A stretch of 64,000 nucleotides of DNA, taken from contig NW_003314280.1 in NCBI RefSeq assembly GCF_000143415.4, positions 405,262-469,261 on the forward strand. The letters run 5' to 3'. Each line of letters starts with the position of its first letter. Position 1 is the stretch's first letter. The DNA comes from Selaginella moellendorffii. Lineage: Eukaryota > Streptophyta > Lycopodiopsida > Selaginellales > Selaginellaceae. Below, piece by piece: positions 44,978 through 55,796 of this stretch. The translations under genes were made by a program, and so were the position numbers. The notes under the pieces are model-generated. The model was not told where the DNA came from, searched no databases, and worked only from the letters and a program-made list of their open reading frames with translations.

Positions 44978-47900
44978 ACTCCACCACCCATAGACGAAGT
45001 TCGATGTCCTCATCAAACGATAAACCCTTTTATAAAGTAACACCCGCAAGTATTACCATTCCCATCCTTGGCACCCGGCCAATACTTGTCTATGGTTTGA
45101 CCCCGAAGGCTCACCATGCCTTGTCCATCCTCTAAGGAGGATAGTCTCTCCAACTTAGAAACTGATTGGACCACTTGGGGTGGTTCTTTCCGTTTATTGG
45201 TTTAGTTCTCGCTAAACCTGTTAGAGGCACCCTCTCTAACTCAATTCCACTACTCATTCTTGAGTAGTCACAGATTCCATTGATCTACCTTTGCACTTTG
45301 GAACGTTTACTTTTGACTTCTTGAAGTCAATTTCCTAGGTGTCTCCGACACCTTGCCTTGCACATTTTGTGCAACTCCACTTCCCCTCCTAGGAAGTTCT
45401 CTACTCGAGGGCACCCTCATCCTCTTTTCTATTTTTTGTGCCACCATTGGTATTACGTTCCATTTATCATTATTTGTGCTAGGGCTGTCCACGGCCCTAT
45501 CTTTTGGCTACTTAGTTGCTCCCTCACTTGGAGCCTTTCCTTTGCCAAATTGGAGCACTTGGGAATCCATCCTTGGAAGTCCACTTCTTTTTCCGCAATT
45601 TGTTAGCATCAACCACATTAGTGTTCTTTGGCTAACTTTGCCACTTGGATTCTTTCCAATGGATTCCACAGCCCTATCTTGGGCACTCGTCTTTTGCTCC
45701 TATCCTTGATTGTTGCACCTAACAACATCGGATCATTACCTCTATTCTCGAGGTATCCTCTTGATTCCATAGCAAAGACTTTACTTTGCCAAGTCTAAAG
45801 GGTGCTCACCCCTAGTATGTCTCTTTAGCATTTCCTGCTGTGGGCTCTATCCACGGCCCAACTTTTGAGACCCTCCCTTGGATCTTTTATAGAGACTACT
45901 TTCCTCGGACTTACTATGCCATAGCCGTGACATAGCTCATTTCCCATAGGTGCTCTTCCCACTTGGTCACCTTGACCAAGCCACACCATTATCAGTAGTT
46001 CAAATCAACACTTTGAACTAGGAATCATATCCCTGAACCCAAACAAAGACCTTGTCCTTGTTTGGCCACAAGATCACCTAGTGATCTCATCTTGACCCCT
46101 TAATAGGTCTACCAATAGGGACTAGGTCTTCCAGACCCTTCTAAGTTGTTGACTATGACCCCGGGGGCATCCCCCACACTTGGCGGTGCGCCCAAGTCAG
46201 CCCTTCCGGCCAAGGATCCATAGCAACTGAGACTGGGTGTCCCCATCTCATTCACCACATCCTTGGTGCCTTTTGCACCAAAGTGTTCAAGTTAGATATG
46301 CCGAGCTTTCACTCTAAGCAATCTAACCGTGCATCACGACTCCGAGGCATCCCTCGCTTGGCGGTGTGCCCAAACCAGTCTCCTCACTGAGAGTCCATGA
46401 CCACCAAAATATGAGTGTCCTCATATTCCAAACCATCACCATGCCCTAGTGATTTGGGACTCGAACCCAAGCACTAGAGGGTCGGGACTCGAACCCAACC
46501 TCCATATATGCATCTACGGACGGCATCACCCAGGATGCCTGACGTGACTCCCCACGCCGGTGCACCAACTTATACTCAAAGCGCGCTATAGATCACAGCT
46601 TAGGAACCTAGTTCCTCCACATTGCCAAGTCCTCTCACTTGACAAGTCTGTGATCATGCATGGACTCCTCCATGCTTGGCCCCATGGCCCACCCTTTTTG
46701 AAGTTATCACCTTCAACTAGGGTATTTGTTCCCTTGATTTGCCAATCTCGCTTTGGCAAGTCCTCTGACCACTGTAACATAGTTCCCGCACAAGCGTGAA
46801 AGCCCTTGATCATCGACTTTCGTTCAAAGCCCTCTCTTTGAACACTCGGGAACTACTTCCCTAACCTTGATAGCCTTGCCTCATGGCAAGCTTCAAGACC
46901 ACGCTTCTGCTGCGCCACTCTGATTTTGCGCGTGCTTTGAACCATTTACACTTGGCCTTTCTAGGTACTAAGCTACCTAGAATCATCTTTGGGAACCTTG
47001 AAGGAACCCTGTCCCTTAGCTTGCTAAGGCCTCCCTTTTTGCAAGCTTTCCAATTACCATATAGTCTAACATGGACAATTCCATATTTTAGACTCTCCAT
47101 GGCATCACGGTTGCTAGCGGCAACACCCTCGAGCCCCCACTTGATTCTCCACTCCCAGCTGGCATAACTACTCTTGGTTATGCCCTTTGATTCCTATGGT
47201 TTGGTTCTATCCCCTTACTACTTGCTTTTGGCTTCACACCTTTCCTTCGGTCATTCTCCTCCCGACTAGGAGGATAGCTTTGCACTTTCTATCATGCCTT
47301 AGCAAGTATTCTTAGGGACGAACCTACCCGATAGCCTAGGGAGTGGTTCCTCAATCTAGGTATGCTCACCCTATAATCCCACACACCGGGATTACGTTGT
47401 TGGTTATAGGCCCTTACATACCCATCGCTAGCCTTGCCAAAATTCCATTTTTGGCTTTGTCCAATTCGAGTAGACAATCTTCTTCTGTCTCCGCCACCTT
47501 GGACATTTGGATAGCACCTTCTATCCATCAATCGCTAGGGACTTAGTCCCTTGGGCCTTATCTATTGCCCTCGCGACATCAAACACCACCTCCTGGTGTT
47601 CTAGAGTGTTCGGATGTCCCAATGACGGCTTCCTTGACAATGAGTATTTCCTTTCATGATATTGACTTACCATATCGCAACATAAGCAACTTATCCCCTG
47701 TAAGGGTATATCCAACTTCTTTATGCCATTAAGAAGGCTTGGGTAGCTACCTTCTACCCGTTTAACCAATTATTTTGCACCTCTTACTTAGTTGCCTCAT
47801 AGTTGTCAAGTCTTATAACTCATTGCTGGTGCTTCCACACCTCCATCATTATCTGGGTCACCACACTCCAACTGCATGCTCTGCAACTTAGGCTATGCCA

Positions 47901-49035
47901 TTCCCATTTCCATTGGGATTCCTTTGGCAAGGGGTTCTCATGAACCCACCAACATATCCTCAAGGTATCACACCTTGGCACATTTGGTGTCTCCACACCA
48001 TCGGCTCCACGAGCCTACCTCTATGACACTTCTTCTTTGTGTTTAAGTCTTTGCTAAGACCAATACTACTCTTTCTTATGCCAACCATCCATTAGCACTG
48101 CACCATAGAGGTCACACACAACTTTGTATCAAAGTTGTTTTCTTTTGGGAACACCTTTCCCACGACTTTAGCATGGCACATTTTGCCATCGATGAGATAC
48201 CCTCTGTTCTCATCCTTGGATCCTATGATCCCCCCCCATCCTTCGTGGGGTACCACTCAGTCCAAATGCTTCCATCAATCCTTTAGGATTATTCCTTGAC
48301 TCTATTGGAGTCATCCAGCTTTTTGGACTTTGTCATCCGACGACCCATAAGGTCCTACCTTTGAGGTGCCAGCTCACTAGAATACAACTTCTTGTATTCA
48401 GGTCTTACTCACAAGGACCATCTTTGCAAGTGTTACTCCGACACTTGATTTGTTCTCTTGGGGCAACCTTTTTCCTCTTAGGACCATTTGTCCATGTGAT
48501 GAGAATACCAACTCATCCTCTAAGTACATCCCCAACTCCTTGGGTTGTTCCAGCATTTATCAAGGGTAACCTCAGCTACCATTTCAAGGACTTGTGTCCT
48601 CTCCTATATTTGACCTCCCATGATCATCAATTCCGGTCTCAAAGTTATGAGCACCGGCCTCAACTATATGAGGGTAATCTTGTGACTCCTTTATTATTTT
48701 GGAGTCTACATCTTTCCCGTGATCCCAATTATAGTTGTTTACCACAACTACATTAGCCCGTTTGCTGCGTCAAACGCTCATCTGGATCACATCCTCAGCT
48801 CTCTGAGGAAACCTTATACTGTTCCCAAAATCCCAAAGTCGTTCTATTATTGGCCCTTTTCTATCCACCACATCGTGCCCAAGTTCACGCATGAACTTGA
48901 GTGGAGAGCCATGTCCTCTCGACATGCTACTCCTCAAGGATAGGCCCCCTCCTAGGACCTTCCAATGCCAACATCAATGGTGATATACTTGAGCACCAAT
49001 AAAAGTCAGACTAAGGAACAACTCAGATACCAAGT
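44978..49035 (-). other. Non-coding interior of element D
   Basis: 4058 bp with no domain, RNA gene or long frame. The plus strand is C/A/T rich with few G runs. Confidence 0.8.
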
Positions 49036-50649
49036 TGTAAGCGACTAATTTTTCCATTCTACTTTAGTCACCTAACCACACCTCCGACCACTTGGAGGAG
49101 TCTCATTCACAACCTCCATAAGTCCCATTCAGGACTTGGGGCTTGCTAGCCCCAAGAATGGCATCCATGCCACTCAACCTTTGCACTTGGTCCAAGTGCT
49201 CCACGTGTCCGATCCCATGACCGACACCCCAAGGTACCACCGATATATGAGCCTGTTACGTTAGGCCACGCCCATTCACCTTGGTCACATCGGTGGTTTA
49301 ACACCACCTGCATTGCAATCTCGTCTCTCCAAGGCTGGGCCATCCGTCCATGAGTGATCATCCCAGATCCACTCCTTAGCATCCTTAGGATGCCCCCAGA
49401 CATGGGGAATAGCCTTCCCCAATATCCCTCTGTCAGTCCCCACTAAGTCCCTTTCTGCCCACGGCCGTGTTCACCAACACTACCACTGAATTGAGGCCCA
49501 CCGGCCCGACCACTAAGTCCCACGGTCCTCTGGGACTTCCTCACCACACGACTGTGTCCTTGGTCACTACCCCAGAGGACTGCTCCTCTTCCTTTCCACA
49601 GTCTGGGCCTTTGGGACAACATTTCGGAACACCGTGGCCTTACGCGAGCCACCTGGATACTCTCCCCGCCTTTCGCCTTTAGGTGCTCTAGCCATGGGCT
49701 TAGAGCAAGGTTCCGTTGAGCCATGCCTGGTATCCAAGTAGGTAGTGCCACCCACACTTGGACTGGGAGCATCGGCCAGTCGATCTCCCGGGCGAACTAG
49801 AGCCGGCTCTTGAACACTTCACCAAACTACCCCACTTGTCGGTCCATGTTCACTCTAGTCTTGGACTTCCCAGTGGTCAGCTCATCACCCAACACTGGGT
49901 CTGGCCTTCCTGGGCCAAACTGGCTTTTCCTGGCCAAACTGGCTCCACTGCAGTCTTCCCCCTTACTATACTTTTGGAGCTCACCAAACCCCCCAGGGTC
50001 TAGGAGACGAACGCTTTGGGCTTTCACCCTCTCAAACTCGAACTCGGACTCGGACTCGGACTCAGACTCGGACTCAGACTCGGACTCGGACTCGGGCTCG
50101 GTCTTAGCCTTGGCCTCGGTCGCGGTCTCGGTCCCGGTCCCGGTCCCGGTCTCGGTCTCGGTCCCGGTCTCGGTTTCAACCTCGGACTCCATCTCGGGTC
50201 CTTCTCGGACTCCATCTCGGACTCCATCTCGGACTCCGTCTCGGTCCATCTCGGACTCCATCTCGGAATCCGTCTCGGTCCATCTCAGACTCCATCTCGG
50301 GTCCATCTCGGACTCCGTCTCGGTCCACCTCGGACTCCATCTCGGACTCCATCTCGGGTCCATCTCGGACTCCATCTCGGGTCCATCTCGGACTCCGTCT
50401 CGGTCCACATCGGACTCCATCTCGGACTCCATCTCGGACTCCATCTCGGGTCCCTTTTTGGAGCCTCGCTTATTGCTCGCTTCATGCTTGTTCCTCAAGC
50501 ACTTTGTTGGGAGTTCCCCTCCCGCTCTCAACCTTCCAAGTTGGAGCTTTTAGTCTAAACGTGTTACGCTCGTTTGGCTTTCGCTTCAGCCACTACCACA
50601 TGGCACCCTTCCGGCTCCACTTTGGGGCCTAGGGATTTTGTGTCTCACA
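49036..50649 (-). repeat. Element D 5' LTR
   Basis: 1614 bp, next to the primer site. It is closely similar to 43292-44977, with a shorter array at 50035-50455. Confidence 0.9.
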
Positions 50650-50884
50650 AATATGTGGCAATCACCGTGAAGTGATCGAACCGATGGTACATATCATCCC
50701 CAGGATTCCCGCGAAAAAACTCCGGCCAAACGCAAGGATTAGCACCAAGAGCAAGAGGAGCTATACCATGTGTTGTGAGTGCCACCATCAACTGAGTTTG
50801 GTTGTTCAATTGCAAGCACATAACATCAAGCAATTGTACCAATTGCTGCTCCAAAGTCAAAAGAGGAGATTGCTAATCTGCCAT
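50650..50884 (-). pseudogene. Element C gag, 5' part
   Basis: This starts at ATG 50884 with a TAG stop three codons later (50873-50875, a CAG-to-TAG change), then reads TLEQQLVQLLDVMCLQLNNQ and NPGDDMYHRFDHFTVIATY. It joins the frame at 43286 when element D and one AATAT are removed. Confidence 0.75.
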
Positions 50885-51118
50885 GAAGACAAATGAAAAA
50901 GAAAGAGCAAAAGAAGAGAAATGACAAAAAAGTTAAAAGGAAATGATAGATCTAGATAATGCAAAAAGTTAAATCTAAACCAAAATCTTGAAAGGAAAGA
51001 ACAAAAGAAAGGAAATGGAAAAAACTAGATTTAGACAATGTAAAAGTTAGATCTAAACCAAAATCCTAAATCCAAACACTCCTTAGGGACAATCAAAAGT
51101 GCCCTTCATCTCCACAAA
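50885..51118 (-). other. Leader of element C
   Basis: An A-rich (plus strand) untranslated region between gag and the 5' LTR. No primer site could be assigned with confidence. Confidence 0.5.
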
Positions 51119-51293
51119 TGTGACTACTTAGAATATGGAAAAGGAATATAGAAATGTACATATCAATTAGCGCAAAAACCCTAACTTATATACAAGAGCG
51201 AGTGGTCCAGATTGAAATCAATCCGACGGCTATTAAAATCCCATTACGCTAATATTAATATACAGCATTGTAGTTGTACACTTGGCCCTCATA
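51119..51293 (-). repeat. Element C 5' LTR
   Basis: About 175 bp. It matches 38446-38619 with roughly one difference every eight to ten bases by eye, so it is older than elements D and F. Confidence 0.8.
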
Positions 51294-51626
51294 ACTCAAA
51301 ATTTATAAAAACTTTTTTTTATCTCAAGGTTGGACATATTCTGATCTAAAACAAATCACTGATACATATACTTGATTGCTCATAAAACAACTCATCACTT
51401 CACTATTACCAAGGTGATTTAGTGTTGGTAATGTTTAATGATGGTCATTGTCCAATAGAAGCTCAAATTTGGTCTATAATGTAATTACTAAATATTTTAG
51501 ATAAAGGAAAAAAATGTTTCCCAGTTATGCTTGCTTTTAACTTCTTGTTTTCCAACTAGTAATTTATGTTATGTTTTAGCTAATAGGGCATTTCAGATCA
51601 TACATTAAAGAACAGGTCTAAACTAA
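51294..51626. other. Intergenic
   Basis: AT-rich sequence with no gene. It probably contains the 3' untranslated region of the DCC gene at its right end. Confidence 0.5.
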
Positions 51627-52535
51627 TCACTTCTTACAATTCTTGTCGCAATTCAGTGAGTTGTTTTTGTTCTTGAGAACCTCGTCTAGAGGTGGTCTGC
51701 CTGGATTAAACCAAATCAAAGACAATAAATTTGAAAAAGCTTTACAATACCTGTAATTGGAAGCCTGTACTTTGCCCACACATTGTACAATGCATTTGCA
51801 ATGGTTGAGAACTTGCAAAAAAATTTCAGTCGTAGTACGTAACAAGGTTAAAAAGATAGAAACCACTGAACTTACAGGTTCGTAGTTCGTGATTGCATAA
51901 ACCCATCCAAGTCCCACAGCCTCATATAATTTCTTAAAAGCCTGCAAAAGAGATTCAAAACGAAGAATTTTTTTTTTAAACGCAATACCTCGACGTTAGT
52001 GAACACCTTGCCGTCATTGGAAATCACATGAACTCTCCCCATTGCCTGTGAAAATAGATAGATAACTATCACCAAGATAGAGATCTCGTGATCTCAAAGA
52101 AGGAAAATGAAAATCATGAAGAGAAGTTACAGCTTCGTAGTCGATTCCAGCATTTTGATGTGGGGAGTACTCGTCAGCACTGATATCCACAAATTTGATG
52201 GATTGGTATTGTGTGTTTCTCTTGCGCAGCATGTCCACCTACGGTGATCATATGCAAAGAATCAAAACGATGCCAGCCAAAAGAACGATAAAAACCTCTC
52301 GGAGACAAAGAGGACACTCCCCATCATACAACATTTTAAGCTCCCATTGATCACTGGTAGTATGGGGGTTGCCAGAATAAGAAGAGAGGGCTGGGAAAGA
52401 AATCGTGGATTAGAATGTCATGTAGCGATGAATCATACCAAAGAATTTCTTCCTGGAAGAATTTGGACCAATTCCTCTCCATTCGCTCGCTCGACGCAGT
52501 GGCCTCGCTCCCAAAGTCGAGACTTGCCTCAACAT
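51627..52535 (-). CDS. DCC/DUF393 thiol-disulfide oxidoreductase-like protein, seven exons
   Basis: Exons, minus: 52535-52439, 52390-52296, 52238-52131, 52045-51989, 51941-51876, 51811-51751 and 51700-51627. There are 185 residues, all phases consistent, with introns of 47-85 bp. The N-terminus (MLRQVSTLGARPLRRASEWR) is Arg/Ser-rich and lacks acidic residues until residue 18, fitting an organellar targeting peptide. The domain begins at TTSDQWELKMLYDGECPLC with the defining D-G-x-C-P-x-C active-site motif, then FVDISADEYSP, GRVHVISNDGKVF, AFKKLYEAVGLGW and YNVWAKYRLPITGRPP. It resembles Arabidopsis plastid DCC-family proteins (At5g50100 type, from memory). The two cysteines suggest redox activity. 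The gene is head-to-head with the PPR gene. Confidence 0.9.
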
Positions 52536-52598
52536 TAGTATCTCCCAAGAGCCCTAAAATTCTTATTTTGTAAGCATCCACGAGGATGCTTGGAGAGG
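52536..52598. promoter_or_regulatory. 63-bp divergent region between DCC and PPR start codons
   Basis: DCC starts at 52535 (minus) and the first PPR ATG is at 52599 (plus). No clear TATA box on either side. If a later PPR start (52644 or 52656) is used, the gap is still about 110-120 bp. The leaders must overlap or be extremely short. Confidence 0.6.
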
Positions 52599-55583
52599 AT
52601 GCGTCTTCCCTGGCGATGGCGCGATCGCCAGGGAAGACCGGTGATGGCACAACCAATGCAGTGCACAAGGTTTGTCATCTTGCATCGTAGCCATGGATCC
52701 GGCGGCGCCCAAATCGAAAATGCTCGTGGCACTGGAATATCAGCAGAGGCGCGGGATTTCTACGAGAAAATCCGGCTGGCACCGACGATTCCCGGCTACA
52801 TTGCGGCGATCAAGGCGTGCAGCAGCTCCAGGGATCTCCTCACGGGCGACAGGATTCACGGCGACCTCCGCGCCAGCGCGATGATCGACGATCCCTCCTT
52901 GGCCAGCAGCTTGGTGGAGATGTATGGGCGATGCGGCAGTGTAGCACGGGCCCGGGAGGTTTTCGACGCGATCCAGCGTCCCAGCTTGGCTTGCTGGAGC
53001 TCCATGGTCATGGCTTGTGCTCACAGTGGACATGGCGAGCTAGCGCTGGAATTTTTCTCTCGCATGGAAGACCGTGGCCTCCGCCCGGATGCTCGCTGCT
53101 TCATCGCTGCTCTTAAAGCTTGTGCCATTCTAGCGGAGAAAGAGAAGCACGGCACCACCACCACCGCCGCCGCCACCGCCGCCACCGCCAGCTTTGCAAA
53201 CTATCCAGCGCGAAGAATCAAGGACACCGCCAAGACGACCAAGAAGAGTTTGGAGGGAGGCATGGCTCTCCACTCTCAGCTCCAAAAGCTCGGACTGGAA
53301 GAAGACATCTTCGTGGCGAGCACGCTGGTGGACATGTACGCCAAGTGTGGAAGCATGGCGAGCTCGCGAGCGGTGTTCGAGAGGATGGCTGCCAGGAACA
53401 CGGTCGCCTGGAACGCGATCATCATGGGATACGCGCAGGCTGGCGCTGGTTGCGAGGCCCTGGAGCTCTTTGCGAGGATGCAGCACGAAGGAACCCTCCC
53501 AGACTCGAGAACTTTTGTGGCGGCTTTCAAGGCTTGCATGAGTCTGATGGGAGGAGCGTCGAGGATGGCGGGCTTGAGCAGAGCTATGGCGATCCACGGC
53601 GAGCTCGAGAAGCTGGGACTGGTCGCCTCCAACACGTATCTCGCGAACAGCGTCATGGATATGTACTCCAAGCTGGGAAGAATGGCGGACGCTCGCAAAG
53701 TCTTCGACGGCATGAGGAGGCGGAGCTTGGTGTCGTGGAACACTCTCATCGCCGGCTACGGTCAGAGTGGCGATGGCGCGGTGGCTCTCGCCATGTTTTC
53801 GAGAATGCGGGACGAGGGACTCGAGCCGGACGCGCTGACGTTCATCGCGGTGATCAATGCCTGTGCGCTGCTGGCCGCTCGCGAAGAAGGTACGCTCGTT
53901 GGTCGCAAAGTTGTAAAGCCGGTGTCACTTGCTAAAGGCGTGAGCATCCACTCGCAGGCTGGACGGCACGAGCTGGAGAACACCTTCGTCGCAAACTCGC
54001 TCGTCGACATGTACGCCAAGTGTGGGAGCCTGGACAACGCTCGGCGCGTCTTCGATCGAATGCCCCGGCACACCATCGTCTCCTGGAACTCGATGATCAC
54101 GGGGTACGTCCAAGGTGGCGAGCCCGAGACGGCGCTGACGCTGTTGGAGGTGATGCGCGACCGAGGCTTCGTGCCGGACGCTCGGACGTATCTCGCGGCC
54201 GTGAACGCAGTTGCGAGCCTGGCGGACAGGGAAGAAGCCGAGCTAGTCGAGCAGCGTCCCGTGAAGCTGGCGTGCCTGGAGAGAGGCCTCGAGACGCACT
54301 CGCGGCTGGCGAGAGCGGGCTTCCAGTCGGACAAGTTCGTGGCGAGCGCGCTGGTTGACATGTACTCCAAGTGCGGCAGCATGGCGGACGCGCAGCGAGT
54401 CTTCGACCGGATGCCGCACAGAGACTCGGTGTGCTGGACGGTGCTCATCCTCGGCTACGCTTTAAGTGGCGACGAGCAGGCGGCGCTGGGGCTTCTCTCC
54501 CGGATGCACGAGGAAGGATACACTCCGAACGCTCTCACGTACGCTGCGGCGCTCAACGCTTGCATGAGCCTGGCTTCCAGAGAAGCACCCGGCCGCTGCC
54601 TGGAACTAGCTGCGGCGATTCACTCCCAGATCTCCAAGAGCGGCTGCGAGTCGGACGTCCTGGTGGCGAGCACGCTGGTGGGCTTGTACTGCAAGTGTGG
54701 GAGCCTGGTGGACGCGCGGAGAGTCTTCGACCGGATGGAGAGGCACGACGTTGTCTCGTGGACGACGCTGATGCTCGGATACGTCCAGGCGGAGCAAGCA
54801 CCGGCTGCGCTGGATCTCTTCTCGCGGATGCAGCAAGTCCAAGGCCTGGTACCCGACGCTCCAACTTACGCCGCCGCGCTCCGGGCCTGCGGGAGCTCCA
54901 CGGCTCTGGAGACCGGAAGGGCCATCCACCAGCAGATCCGTCACGCCGAGATGGAAGCCGAGGTGGTCGTCGTGAATTCTCTGCTGGGCTTCTACGGACG
55001 GTGCGGCTGCATGGCGGAAGCTTGCAAAGTTTTCGACTCGGCAGCCAGCGCGGGACGCGACGCCGTGACCTGGAACGCGATCATCGCTGGCTACTGCCAC
55101 CAGGGAGACGTAGCCTCGGCTCTCAGGCTCTTTGAGCGGATGCTGGAAGATCACTGGCAGCCGGACGGTGTGACTTTCCTCTCGCTGCTGACGGCGTGCT
55201 GCCATGCCGGGCTGGTGGACAAGGGGAAGGAGTTGTTCCGGCTCATGGTCTCGGACTACGCCATCGTGCCCAGCATCGAGCACTACAGCTGCGCGGTGGA
55301 TCTTCTCGGGCGGGCCAACCAGGTGGACGAAGCTCTGGCGGTGGTGACCAGCATCCCCGTGGCACCCGACTTGAAGCTATGGATGACAGTGCTGGACGCT
55401 TGCGGGAAGTGGAGCAACTGGGAGGCTGGAAGGGTGGCGTTTGAGTCCATCCAGCTGCTGCTGGATCACAGGGATCACTCGGCTGCGTACGTGCTGATGT
55501 CCCGGACGTATCTTGCGCTGGAGCTGGAAGCGCGAGATCTTGACGAAACTTGGAAGAATGCATCTGTTAGAGAATTTGCATAG
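52599..55583 (+). CDS. PPR protein, PLS type with E domain, intron-less
   Basis: 994 residues from ATG 52599; in-frame starts at 52644 (MAQPMQCTRFVILHRSHG) and 52656 are alternatives. The basic N-terminus suits a mitochondrial or plastid signal. About 20 repeats alternate P, L and S motifs: DIFVASTLVDMYAKCGSM, NTVAWNAIIMGYAQAG, DKFVASALVDMYSKCGSM, DVVSWTTLMLGYVQAE and so on. The end is an E region (FLSLLTACCHAGLVDKGKEL, HYSCAVDLLGRANQVDEA) without a DYW deaminase domain. Such proteins usually act in organellar C-to-U editing and need a DYW partner; the target is unknown. A Thr/Ala low-complexity insert (ACC/GCC repeats at 53155-53195) lies inside one L motif. Confidence 0.88.
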   Translation: MRLPWRWRDRQGRPVMAQPMQCTRFVILHRSHGSGGAQIENARGTGISAEARDFYEKIRLAPTIPGYIAAIKACSSSRDLLTGDRIHGDLRASAMIDDPSLASSLVEMYGRCGSVARAREVFDAIQRPSLACWSSMVMACAHSGHGELALEFFSRMEDRGLRPDARCFIAALKACAILAEKEKHGTTTTAAATAATASFANYPARRIKDTAKTTKKSLEGGMALHSQLQKLGLEEDIFVASTLVDMYAKCGSMASSRAVFERMAARNTVAWNAIIMGYAQAGAGCEALELFARMQHEGTLPDSRTFVAAFKACMSLMGGASRMAGLSRAMAIHGELEKLGLVASNTYLANSVMDMYSKLGRMADARKVFDGMRRRSLVSWNTLIAGYGQSGDGAVALAMFSRMRDEGLEPDALTFIAVINACALLAAREEGTLVGRKVVKPVSLAKGVSIHSQAGRHELENTFVANSLVDMYAKCGSLDNARRVFDRMPRHTIVSWNSMITGYVQGGEPETALTLLEVMRDRGFVPDARTYLAAVNAVASLADREEAELVEQRPVKLACLERGLETHSRLARAGFQSDKFVASALVDMYSKCGSMADAQRVFDRMPHRDSVCWTVLILGYALSGDEQAALGLLSRMHEEGYTPNALTYAAALNACMSLASREAPGRCLELAAAIHSQISKSGCESDVLVASTLVGLYCKCGSLVDARRVFDRMERHDVVSWTTLMLGYVQAEQAPAALDLFSRMQQVQGLVPDAPTYAAALRACGSSTALETGRAIHQQIRHAEMEAEVVVVNSLLGFYGRCGCMAEACKVFDSAASAGRDAVTWNAIIAGYCHQGDVASALRLFERMLEDHWQPDGVTFLSLLTACCHAGLVDKGKELFRLMVSDYAIVPSIEHYSCAVDLLGRANQVDEALAVVTSIPVAPDLKLWMTVLDACGKWSNWEAGRVAFESIQLLLDHRDHSAAYVLMSRTYLALELEARDLDETWKNASVREFA

Positions 55584-55796
55584 AAAAACTAACTTGACTA
55601 TGATGTCACAAAGATGTCGCCTTTTCTAATGTTCGCCGTTCCTCGTGTATTATTTTACTCCGCTCCATCCTTATGGGAGTCACGAGTTTCTGTTTCGAGT
55701 ATTGTACACCTGAGAGAAAAGAAGACCCGCTTAGAAGCGAAAAGGAAAGAGTTTTTTTTACCTCTGAAGAGAGCCTTTCGAAACATTACAAGACGA
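55584..55796. other. Convergent 3' ends of PPR and RBR
   Basis: 213 bp between stop codons of two genes that face each other. No coding signal. Confidence 0.6.

Larger units (their letters stand above)
43292..50649 (-). mobile_element. Element D: structurally complete, non-coding LTR retrotransposon (LARD-like), 7.4 kb
   Basis: LTRs lie at 43292-44977 (1686 bp) and 49036-50649 (1614 bp), both TGTAAGC...TCTCACA on the plus strand. A perfect 5-bp target duplication AATAT (43287-43291 and 50650-50654) splits element C's gag. A primer site TTGGTATCTGAG, one base off the tRNA-Met complement, follows the right LTR on the minus strand, and a purine-rich tract (44978-44995) precedes the left one. 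The orientation is therefore minus. The interior (4058 bp) has no coding domain and is T/G rich on the sense strand, as in element B. The LTRs share a module with B's LTRs. Confidence 0.92.
38446..51293 (-). mobile_element. Element C: decayed Ty3/gypsy retrotransposon hosting two nested insertions
   Basis: LTRs of about 174 bp lie at 38446-38619 (3') and 51119-51293 (5'); minus orientation. A purine tract (38620-38640, read on minus) precedes the 3' LTR. Gag, protease, RT/RNase H and integrase follow in Ty3 order from right to left. TRIM F (38769-39347) lies near the 3' end, and the 7.4-kb element D (43292-50649) splits gag. LTR divergence and stops show age. I could not find a matching target duplication (flanks TGCTC and ACTCA) nor assign the primer site. 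No chromodomain was seen after integrase. Confidence 0.88.

Noticed and set aside
44066-45135. Long open frames on both strands giving Ser-Asp, Gly-Leu or Glu-Ser repeat proteins (also 49810-50558)
   Set aside because: They are produced by hexamer arrays inside element D's LTRs, exist in several frames at once, and have no start context or conserved flanks.
38441-51298. Target duplication of element C
   Set aside because: The flanks TGCTC and ACTCA do not match well enough, even allowing for mutation or a shifted LTR end.
53130-55563. Several antisense and alternative-frame open frames of 100-270 codons inside the large PPR gene
   Set aside because: GC-rich repeat coding sequence leaves other frames open. 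Only the 994-codon frame has PPR motifs.
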